DNA of 46,414 nucleotides from JAWLHA01 sp041690535. GTDB lineage: Bacteria; Pseudomonadota; Gammaproteobacteria; Thiohalomonadales; Thiohalomonadaceae. The notes beneath the pieces are model-generated. The model worked only from the letters and a program-made list of their open reading frames with translations, had not been told where the DNA came from and searched no databases. The position numbers and the translations under genes are program-made. Positions 8,834-15,143 of this stretch are shown one piece after another; the stretch's first letter is position 1; each line of letters begins with the position of its first letter. Location of the stretch: contig JAWLHA010000033.1 in the NCBI GenBank assembly GCA_041690535.1, forward strand, positions 1 through 46,414, written 5' to 3'.

Positions 8834-9859
8834 GTGACAGATATGAATGACGAGAAGGTGGGGCGCAATGACCTTTGCCCCTGCGGAAGCGGCAAGAAGT
8901 ACAAGAAGTGTTGTCTTGGCCAGGACGAGCGCGGCACCGGGGACATTCAGGGGATTGGCCGGGAGATCGAGCAGGCCATGGAGGGGCACGATTTCGGCTC
9001 CCTGGCCGAGATGCAGGCCTTCGTGGATGAATTGATGCAGCAGCGCAATGCGGCGCCCGTGGACGAGCTGCAGGGTCTCTCCCCGAACGAGATGCATCAG
9101 TTGCTGTACGCGCCGTGGTCTTCGCCGCAGCTCATTGCTTTTCCCGATCCGCTGGATGTGGACCCCGACGCGCCCATCGTGACGCTCTTCGGGTTGCTGG
9201 TGGAGGCGATCGGTGAGAGCGGCCTCAAGCCGACCGCCACGGGCAATCTGCCGCGCAATTTCTGCCGTGAGGCAGCCCTGCGCTACATGGGGGAGGAAGG
9301 CTACGCCGAACACACGAAGTTTGGCGGCATCAACAGCGAGCCCGACGTTCACGAGCTGCATGTGACCCGGCTGGTGGCCGAGATGGCGGGGCTCATCCGC
9401 AAGTACAAGGGGCGCTTTGTGCTGACCCGGGAGTGTCGCAGTCTGTTGAAGAACTCGGGGATGGCGGGCGTGTATCCGCGCCTGTTCAGGGCCTATGTGC
9501 AGGAGTACAACTGGGGCTATGGCGACGGTTACGGGGAGATCCCCTTCATCCAGCAATCCTTCGCCTTTACGCTCTATCTGTTGCAGCGCTATGGGGAGAC
9601 GGAACGCCCCCGCGAGTTTTACGAGGACGCCTTCCTCGATGCATTTCCCATGCTGCTTGAGCAGGTGGCGTCGCGCCCCCACCTCTCTGCCGAGAAGAGG
9701 ATCCGCAGCGCGTACCTGGTTCGCGCGCTGGGGGGCTTTGCCCACTTTCTCGGTCTGGCACGGGTCCAGCGAACGAGCGAGGAGCTTCTGAATGCAGAAT
9801 ACAGGGTCTTGGCTCTCCCCCTGCTGAGGCACGCGATTCGATTTGGCGGTGGCACTTAA
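8834..9859 (+). CDS. SEC-C motif protein of unknown function
   Basis: The N-terminus carries a SEC-C zinc-binding motif, NDLCPCGSGKKYKKCCLG (residues 12-29; Cys15, Cys17, Cys26, Cys27), like the C-terminal tail of SecA. The other 310 residues form a mostly helical region I do not recognise (for example QEYNWGYGDGYGEIPFIQQS). SEC-C motifs are often small metal-binding appendages on proteins in defence or mobile contexts. The GTG at 8834 is given as start; an ATG at 8843 in the same frame is equally possible and neither has a strong ribosome binding site. It begins 66 bases after hsdR on the same strand, so it may be a last gene of the restriction locus, but no functional link is proven. Confidence 0.75.
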   Translation: MTDMNDEKVGRNDLCPCGSGKKYKKCCLGQDERGTGDIQGIGREIEQAMEGHDFGSLAEMQAFVDELMQQRNAAPVDELQGLSPNEMHQLLYAPWSSPQLIAFPDPLDVDPDAPIVTLFGLLVEAIGESGLKPTATGNLPRNFCREAALRYMGEEGYAEHTKFGGINSEPDVHELHVTRLVAEMAGLIRKYKGRFVLTRECRSLLKNSGMAGVYPRLFRAYVQEYNWGYGDGYGEIPFIQQSFAFTLYLLQRYGETERPREFYEDAFLDAFPMLLEQVASRPHLSAEKRIRSAYLVRALGGFAHFLGLARVQRTSEELLNAEYRVLALPLLRHAIRFGGGT

Positions 9860-9861
9860 TC

Positions 9862-9966
9862 TCAACCCGCACGTGCGCCCCGGGTAATCAGCACCTCGAT
9901 GTGGAGCGGCAGACCTTCGTGGGTCGTGAGGGCAGCGACCTCTTCCAGGTGCTCCTGTTTGAACCT
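9862..9966 (-). pseudogene. Possible 3' remnant of an unidentified gene, ending at a dispersed repeat
   Basis: On the minus strand the last 34 codons of an open frame read RFKQEHLEEVAALTTHEGLP and then LHIEVLITRG, which looks like ordinary protein with GC-rich third positions and no obvious start codon. Directly upstream is a terminal fragment of the dispersed repeat family (9968-9989), so the sequence looks like the 3' stub of a gene cut off at the repeat. I do not recognise the parent protein. Chance coding potential is the alternative. Confidence 0.3.
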
Positions 9967-9967
9967 G

Positions 9968-9989
9968 GGTAAGCATGCGTTCACCCTGC
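9968..9989 (-). repeat. Dispersed repeat family, copy A (terminal fragment)
   Basis: Read on the minus strand, CAGGGTGAACGCATGCTTAC matches the left end of the larger copies at 26.06, 37.54 and 46.34 kb. Only the terminus is present. It lies between the SEC-C gene and the LEA-type lipoprotein gene, just upstream of the latter. Confidence 0.65.
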
Positions 9990-10030
9990 ACCCCTGCCAT
10001 AATCGGGGCACTGCACAGGCGGAGCGCGTG

Positions 10031-10858
10031 ATGGCAGGGCAGACAATGCGGTTGCGATGGATGGGTGTGTTGGCGGCGGCGCTTCTCAGTGGCTGCGCGG
10101 CCTTGGAAAAGCGGGTTGAGCAGCCCCAGGTGAAGCTGAACGACGTGCGGGTGGTCGCTGCATCTCTGGCCGACGCGCAGCTTGCGTTCGATCTGGAGGT
10201 GTACAACCCAAATCCGCTCAGTCTCTTGCTGCAGGGGTTGAGCTACGAGCTGCAGCTGGAAGACAAGTCCCTGTTAAGCGGCGAGCTGGGCGATCGGCTG
10301 CGGATCGGGGCCGGGGGGCGTTCGCGGGTAACCCTTCCTTTTACGTTGCGCTACGCCGAGGTGCTCGGCTCGTTGGCGGCGCTGGGCCGGAACGAGGCGA
10401 TCGATTACCGGCTCAGCGGCAAGGCGGACTTCGGGCTGTTCGCCATTCCCTACGCCAAGGCCGGCACACTCCCGCTGCCCCGCCTACCGGAGGTCTCGGT
10501 ACAGAGTTTGCGGGTGGAGAGACTGACCGCCACCGGTGCGCAGTTGGCGCTCGGGTTGAAGGTGAATAACGCCAACGGCTTCTCTGTCCGTTTCAGTGGT
10601 TTCGATTACCGGTTGAACCTGGGTGAGGCATCGGTGCTGCAAGGGGAGAGCGCGAATCCCTTATCGGTGCAAGCAAACCAGGCGGGGATTGTGCAGGTAC
10701 GGCTTGCGGTCGATTTTCGTCAGGTGGCTGAACTTGCCCGGGCGTTACAGGGCCGTTCGTTGCCGATCGCGTTTAGCGGTCAACTGAAGCTGCCCGAGGC
10801 AGGGGAGGAGGTGAGTTTGCCTTACCACTGGCAGGGGGAGGTGCCGCTGTTGCGTTGA
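10031..10858 (+). CDS. LEA type 2 (WHy-domain) lipoprotein
   Basis: A 275-residue predicted outer-envelope lipoprotein. The N-terminus is a lipoprotein signal with lipobox LLSGC (Cys22). It is followed by two related beta-rich halves, each with the late-embryogenesis-abundant type 2 pattern: VAASLADAQLAFDLEVYNPN then LLLQGLSYELQL, and LTATGAQLALGLKVNNANGF then VRFSGFDYRLNL. Such LEA14-like lipoproteins are common in proteobacteria and are thought to bind or protect envelope components; the precise role is unknown. The ATG at 10031 is preferred because GGAG at 10021-10024 is well spaced, and ATG 10046 would shorten the signal. It stands alone between SEC-C and the NERD helicase. Confidence 0.85.
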   Translation: MAGQTMRLRWMGVLAAALLSGCAALEKRVEQPQVKLNDVRVVAASLADAQLAFDLEVYNPNPLSLLLQGLSYELQLEDKSLLSGELGDRLRIGAGGRSRVTLPFTLRYAEVLGSLAALGRNEAIDYRLSGKADFGLFAIPYAKAGTLPLPRLPEVSVQSLRVERLTATGAQLALGLKVNNANGFSVRFSGFDYRLNLGEASVLQGESANPLSVQANQAGIVQVRLAVDFRQVAELARALQGRSLPIAFSGQLKLPEAGEEVSLPYHWQGEVPLLR

Positions 10859-11006
10859 CGCGGCATGGTCATGGAATAGTTCTATCGATCTCGTTCGTTC
10901 GGCGGTGGCCTTGTCGATGGTATTTTGGGCAGCTTCAGCGCCCTTGTGGACTATTGGCGCAAGAGACCGCTGTACCGTGGGGCGGTAGTGGGAATAGGGA
11001 AGTGAA

Positions 11007-12866
11007 ATGGCTGAAATCATTCCGTCTCTCAACAAACACACGCTTGGGCGCATGACCTCCGGCGAGAAGCGGGTGGCGCGGCGGCTGGAGGCGTTCCTGG
11101 ATGACAGTTATCTGGTGTGGTATGACATTCCTGTAGGCAGGCAACGTCGCTATCCGGATTTCATCGTCCTCCATCCCTCCAGGGGGCTTCTGTTTGTGGA
11201 GGTGAAGGATTGGAAGCTGGACACCCTCAGGAAGATCAAACCCTCTGAGGTGATGCTGCTGGCCGACACCGGACTCGTCACCACGCCGCACCCCCTTGAG
11301 CAGGCGCGACAATACACCTATGCGGTCACGGCCATGCTGTCGCGTGACCCCCAACTTCGCCACGCCTCGGGCCCCTATGCCGGCAAGCTGTGCATGCCCT
11401 ACGGATGGGGTGTGGTGTTCACGAACATCACGCGGGCCCAGATAGAAAAAGCCATGCCGGAGGAGGCTCGCGAACGGCTCCTGCCGGACCACCTGATGCT
11501 CTACAAGGACGAGATCACCGAGAGCGCAGATCCGGAGAAATTCCAGGAGCGGCTGTGGAACATGTTCCATTACCGCTTTGGCACGACCCTGACGCTCCCG
11601 CAGATCGACCGCATCCGTTGGCACCTCTTCCCGGAGGTCCGCATCGACACGGCGCCACAGGGGGAGCTGTTTGCGCCGGACGGGCCCGAGGCGCAGCCCC
11701 TCGAGCAAACCTTGCCGGACATCATAAGGATCATGGACATCCAGCAAGAGCAACTGGCACGCAGCATGGGCGAGGGACACCGGGTAATCCACGGCGTGGC
11801 CGGCTCGGGCAAAACCATGATTCTGGGGTATCGCTGCTTGTACCTGTCCCAGGTGACCAACAAACCCATTCTGGTTCTCTGCTTCAACATCACCCTCGCC
11901 GCGCGATTACGCGCCTTCATCTCCGCGAATGGCATTGGCGGCCAGGTTCAGGTCTACCACTTCCACGACTGGTGCGGTCAGCAGCTCAGGACCTACCACG
12001 TCGATGTGCTGAAGTCGGACAAACCCTACTGGGAGCGGGAGGTCGAGGCTGTCATCGACGGGGTCGAGAAGGGGTACATCCCGCGGGCGCAGTATGGGGC
12101 GGTATTGATTGACGAGGGGCACGATTTCGAGGCGGAGTGGCTCAAGCTGGTGGTGCAGATGGTGGACCCGGAGACCAACGCCTTGCTTCTTCTCTACGAC
12201 GATGTCCAATCCATCTACAAAAAGCCGTCGGGGCTCGGCTTCACCCTCGCGAGCGTGGGGATCCAGGCGCAGGGGCGCACGACCATACTACGGCTCAACT
12301 ACCGCAACACCCGCGAGATCCTCGGCTTTGCCTACGCCTTCGTGCGGCACTACCTCGACCCGCACAAGGGGGGCCCCGATGCCGCCGCCATTGTGGAGCC
12401 TGAAGCCGCAGGGCTCAGCGGTCCGCTGCCCGCCGTGCGTCAGTTCGACAGCGTGCAGGAGGAGGTGGCCTATGCGGTGGCCTGTCTCAAGGCCTGGCAC
12501 CAACAGGGAGTCCCCTGGGGCGACATGGCCATCCTCCATGCGGAGGCAAACCAGGGCTATCTCGCCGCGAAGCAGCTGCGCAAACACGACATCCCCCATG
12601 TGTGGCTCGGTGCCAAGGCGTACAAGAGCGCGTACACCCCCGGCGAGGAGAAGGTCACGATATTGACCATCCACAGCAGTAAGGGGCTGGAGTTCCCCCG
12701 CGTGATCATGCTGGGGATCGGACAGTTGAAGGATGATGAAGATCGGCGCGAGCAGGATGCGCGGCTGCTGTACGTGGGCATGACCCGCGCCCAGCAGTGC
12801 CTGCTGATGACCACCTCGGCAAGCAATGACTACAGCCGGCAGATCATGGCAGTTGCTGGGGGTTAG
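11007..12866 (+). CDS. NERD nuclease domain-UvrD-like helicase fusion
   Basis: A 619-residue fusion. The NERD (nuclease-related) domain occupies about residues 15-120 and keeps the nuclease core residues Asp51 (YPDFIVL), Glu65 and Lys67 (FVEVKDW). A superfamily 1 helicase core follows: Walker A GVAGSGKT (about 264-271), Walker B LIDEGHD (about 365-371), and C-terminal motifs TIHSSKGLEFPRV and LLYVGMTRA. It should be an ATP-dependent DNA translocase/helicase with a nuclease module, plausibly in repair or defence against foreign DNA. An AGGGAAG-like ribosome binding site precedes the ATG. It lies 3 kb downstream of the restriction locus. Core motifs are intact. Family is secure, role inferred. 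Confidence 0.9.
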   Translation: MAEIIPSLNKHTLGRMTSGEKRVARRLEAFLDDSYLVWYDIPVGRQRRYPDFIVLHPSRGLLFVEVKDWKLDTLRKIKPSEVMLLADTGLVTTPHPLEQARQYTYAVTAMLSRDPQLRHASGPYAGKLCMPYGWGVVFTNITRAQIEKAMPEEARERLLPDHLMLYKDEITESADPEKFQERLWNMFHYRFGTTLTLPQIDRIRWHLFPEVRIDTAPQGELFAPDGPEAQPLEQTLPDIIRIMDIQQEQLARSMGEGHRVIHGVAGSGKTMILGYRCLYLSQVTNKPILVLCFNITLAARLRAFISANGIGGQVQVYHFHDWCGQQLRTYHVDVLKSDKPYWEREVEAVIDGVEKGYIPRAQYGAVLIDEGHDFEAEWLKLVVQMVDPETNALLLLYDDVQSIYKKPSGLGFTLASVGIQAQGRTTILRLNYRNTREILGFAYAFVRHYLDPHKGGPDAAAIVEPEAAGLSGPLPAVRQFDSVQEEVAYAVACLKAWHQQGVPWGDMAILHAEANQGYLAAKQLRKHDIPHVWLGAKAYKSAYTPGEEKVTILTIHSSKGLEFPRVIMLGIGQLKDDEDRREQDARLLYVGMTRAQQCLLMTTSASNDYSRQIMAVAGG

Positions 12867-12879
12867 GGCTTGGGGAGGT

Positions 12880-13058
12880 CCTCGCCGATGCCGCAGTTCG
12901 GGGTTGGAGCTGATCGCGTGCCCCCGGCCGGTTCGTCCTCGCGGCCAGGCTTAGTTACTACTCTGGCCAGGAAGAAGTCATTCAGGACGGAGTGAGAGGC
13001 CGCATCGGCGAGGCAAGACCAAGGGCACCTCGCCCGGATACCCCTTTGGCGTCTTGCC
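12880..13058 (+). repeat. Nested inverted repeats upstream of the secreted-protein gene
   Basis: CCTCGCCGATG at 12880-12890 is repeated inverted as CATCGGCGAGG at 13003-13013. A second stem, GGCAAGAC (13012-13019) with GTCTTGCC (13051-13058), has an inner CAAGGG/CCCTTTG extension and ends four bases before the GAGGAG ribosome binding site of the next gene. The region between the NERD helicase stop and the next start (about 208 bases) holds no other gene. The structures could be a leader hairpin or the remains of a small palindromic element. Confidence 0.5.
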
Positions 13059-13074
13059 CTTGAGGAGAAACGCA

Positions 13075-13662
13075 ATGCGACACTGGCTGCTCGTTTCGCT
13101 TTTCGCTCTGGCCGTAAGCTCCCCTGCGGTCGTTTCCGCTTCCCCCGCCTGTTGGAGGCAGCCCCCCACCATGCCCGTCACCCTGGAGGAGGCGGACATC
13201 TTCCGCGATGGGGGCACGCTGTACGTGATGTTTGTCGATGCCCGGGGTTGCCGCTACAGGATCACCCATGATCGCCGGGTCGGAGCTGGGGGACCGCGGT
13301 GCCTGTACATCAACGCGACTCACCCCACCCACGCGGGTGCGACGATGCTCGATCCCGCCGGCGATGTGGCAGGGCAAGCGGCCAATGCCCTGGAGCACTG
13401 GCTCCAATCGGCCTATGGCCGACCGACGCTCATGCGCATCGCCAGCGCGACGAGCATGGCCGAGCTGACCCGGGAGGAGGCGAGCGGGGCGCGGGTCTTC
13501 GATATGGTAAGGACGATACGCTCGGCGCCGTGCCCCGGCAGACGTGCTGGGGGCAGTTCTCGCACGGTCGCATGCTATCGTTCGCGACCCCGATCTCTTG
13601 GCATCGACAACAGACATGAAGAGTGCCAGGGCGGCAGGGCGATGACCTGTGGGTCAGGCTGA
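13075..13662 (+). CDS. Secreted protein of unknown function, probably frameshifted near 13.5 kb
   Basis: A protein with a clear signal peptide (MRHWLLVSLFALAVSS, cleavage near Ala-Ser-Ala-Ser) and GAGGAG at 13062-13067 before the ATG. The mature part (about 30-142) is unfamiliar, with cysteine-containing stretches ARGCRYRI and GPRCLYIN. From about 13505 the third codon positions of this frame become AT-rich and the residues arginine/serine-rich. The -1 frame (KDDTLGAVPRQTCWGQFSHG, ending at 13619) keeps GC-rich third positions, so the original protein probably ended in that frame. The annotated end at 13662 is what the sequence encodes as given. A sequencing error or a genuine mutation are both possible. 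No function assigned. Confidence 0.6.
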   Translation: MRHWLLVSLFALAVSSPAVVSASPACWRQPPTMPVTLEEADIFRDGGTLYVMFVDARGCRYRITHDRRVGAGGPRCLYINATHPTHAGATMLDPAGDVAGQAANALEHWLQSAYGRPTLMRIASATSMAELTREEASGARVFDMVRTIRSAPCPGRRAGGSSRTVACYRSRPRSLGIDNRHEECQGGRAMTCGSG

Positions 13663-13670
13663 ACCGGGGC

Positions 13671-13874
13671 TCAGCGCTGCCAGGCGGCCACCAGCTTCTG
13701 GCACTCGGCACGCCACTGGCAGTCGGTGCGACGGCAGAGGTAGCGCCGATCGGTTCCGCAGCACGGCTCTTCGCCCATGCGGACCTGAATTCTGCGAATG
13801 AGGGCGGTGGGTGACATGTCGCCACTGATGATGCCGAGCCTGGCGGCTTGTTCCTGCAGGGTTTCCAAGGCCAT
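13671..13874 (-). CDS. Small cysteine-rich SAP-like protein
   Basis: A 67-residue protein resembling short proteins sometimes labelled SAP-domain in gammaproteobacteria. It has an N-terminal helix (MALETLQEQAARLGI), a middle TALIRRIQVRMGEEPC, then cysteines 38, 39, 47, 52 and 58 in a CCGTDRRYLCRRTDCQWRAEC pattern split by charged residues, which suggests metal binding. A strong ribosome binding site (AGGGAGAA on the minus strand, 13875-13882) precedes the ATG. The palindrome at 13984-14001 lies about 110 bases upstream, so it may be a target of the neighbouring FixJ-like regulator. Family match is from memory; the role is unknown. Confidence 0.75.
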   Translation of the reverse strand: MALETLQEQAARLGIISGDMSPTALIRRIQVRMGEEPCCGTDRRYLCRRTDCQWRAECQKLVAAWQR

Positions 13875-13983
13875 TTCTCCCTCTTGCGCAAGGTCGCTGC
13901 GGGCCGATGTTCTTCCGCATCGGGTTGGGGGCTAGCTTACGACGGTCCCGGGGGGTAGCCAATCGGGAGTAATCCGATTTGCA

Positions 13984-14001
13984 TTAGGTGTTTTCACCTA
14001 A
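13984..14001. promoter_or_regulatory. Perfect palindrome, probable response-regulator binding site 1
   Basis: TTAGGTG TTTT CACCTAA is a perfect 7-base inverted repeat with a 4-base centre. It lies between the lone-receiver gene and the small cysteine-rich gene, about 110 bases upstream of the latter. A 16-of-18 match recurs at 14520-14537. Location and symmetry suit a dimeric LuxR/FixJ-type regulator; a short hairpin is an alternative reading. Confidence 0.55.
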
Positions 14002-14087
14002 CGATTGAGAGGGGGGAGGAGGCACCTGCGAGCAACGCGCGGCAGGAGCCGTCGCTCGCCAGGGCGCCGGACACGCCGTGGGCCGCT

Positions 14088-14447
14088 TCAGCGGGCAGCC
14101 GCTTGGAGCTGCTGGAGCAGGATGTCGTGGTCGAACGGCTTCTGGATGTAGGCCCAGGCACCGCTCTGCAGCGCGCGCTCTTCGGTGGAGGCATCGCCGT
14201 GGGCGGTCATGACGATGGTCTTCAAGGCACTGGCATTTAGCATCCGTAGCAGTTCGATCCCACTGATGCCCGGCAAACAGACATCGAGCACGAGACACCC
14301 CTCCTGGGGACGGTCCGGAGAAGCCAGGAACTCCTCCGCGGAGCCGTAGCTGCGCGCGTGATATCCGGCGCCCTCCAGCAGCCAGTGCAGCGATAGGCGC
14401 AGGTCGTCGTTGTCCTCGATGATAAATACGGTCGGTTTCAGGGCCAT
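14088..14447 (-). CDS. Single-domain response regulator (receiver only)
   Basis: A 119-residue stand-alone receiver. It has the acidic pair in FIIEDNDD, the phosphoacceptor Asp55 in CLVLDVCLPG, the conserved Thr in IVMTAHGD and Lys in YIQKPFD. There is no DNA-binding domain; the protein ends after the receiver (LLQQLQAAAR). It probably shuttles or buffers phosphate from the sensor kinase two genes upstream. ATG 14447 is chosen because its first residues (MALKPTVFIIED) align with those of the next regulator (MPLKPTVIIVDD); the frame extends 16 codons upstream. It is about 80 bases downstream of the FixJ-like gene, with palindrome 2 between them. Confidence 0.9.
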   Translation of the reverse strand: MALKPTVFIIEDNDDLRLSLHWLLEGAGYHARSYGSAEEFLASPDRPQEGCLVLDVCLPGISGIELLRMLNASALKTIVMTAHGDASTEERALQSGAWAYIQKPFDHDILLQQLQAAAR

Positions 14448-14519
14448 GTCGGTGGTGCTTGAGTTGCACCCGTTGGAAAGGTTGGAAAGAAACATAGGCC
14501 AGATTCGAAAAACGCGGAA

Positions 14520-14537
14520 TAGGTGTTTCTACCTAAC
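14520..14537. promoter_or_regulatory. Probable response-regulator binding site 2
   Basis: TAGGTGTTTCTACCTAAC matches 16 of 18 bases of the palindrome at 13985-14002. It overlaps the stop codon of the FixJ-like gene (14529-14531) and lies about 72 bases upstream of the lone-receiver start, where an activator site could drive that gene separately from the kinase-regulator pair. Confidence 0.5.
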
Positions 14538-15143
14538 GGGCTGGTGTCCCATCACCACTGAGACCAACTCCGCGACCGAGCGGGTGCGCATCTTCTCCAT
14601 GATGTTGGCGCGGTGGGCATCGACCGTCTTGGGGGAGAGGTTCAGGTCCGCTGCGATGTTCTTGGTCCGTTTGCCGGCCACCACCAACTCCATGACCTCC
14701 CTCTCACGCGGGGTGAGCAACGCCAGGCGCGCCTCCACCACCTCGCTCTTGGCCCGCTCGGCCAGCTTGGCGCGGATTTCGTCCAGAAGCTGCTGAATGC
14801 GATCGAGGAAAAGCTGCTCGTCCACCGGCTTTTCAAACAGATCCACCGCGCCTTCCCGCATCACCTGCACCGCCAGGCTGACGCTGGCGTGTCCGGTGAG
14901 AAACAGAATGTGGAGCTCGGCACCCAGCTCCTTGAGGCAATTCTGCAGCTCGGTCCCGCTCATGCCCGGCATGCGCACGTCCAGGACGAGACAGCCCGGC
15001 TTGCGGGCGTCGTAGTGCTCCAGAAACTCATGGGCGGTGGCGTAGGTCTCCACCCGGTGACCGACCGACTCCAGCAGCCAGCGCAGCGACTCCCGCAGCT
15101 CGCTGTTGTCATCGACGATGATGACCGTCGGTTTAAGCGGCAT
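14529..15143 (-). CDS. FixJ/NarL-family response regulator (receiver + LuxR-type HTH)
   Basis: A 204-residue transcription regulator of the FixJ type. The receiver occupies about 1-122 with VDDN at 11-13, phosphoacceptor Asp55 (CLVLDVRMPG), Thr in LFLTGHAS and Lys in FEKPVDE. A linker leads to a LuxR-type helix-turn-helix (about 140-200: LTPREREVMELVVAGKRTKN, SPKTVDAHRANIMEKM). It should bind DNA as a dimer when phosphorylated by the adjacent kinase. The start at 15143 overlaps the kinase stop by 11 bases, so they are cotranslated. An alternative start at 15176 lies inside the kinase gene. Likely targets include the two palindromes at 13984 and 14520 (inference). Confidence 0.92.
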   Translation of the reverse strand: MPLKPTVIIVDDNSELRESLRWLLESVGHRVETYATAHEFLEHYDARKPGCLVLDVRMPGMSGTELQNCLKELGAELHILFLTGHASVSLAVQVMREGAVDLFEKPVDEQLFLDRIQQLLDEIRAKLAERAKSEVVEARLALLTPREREVMELVVAGKRTKNIAADLNLSPKTVDAHRANIMEKMRTRSVAELVSVVMGHQPVR

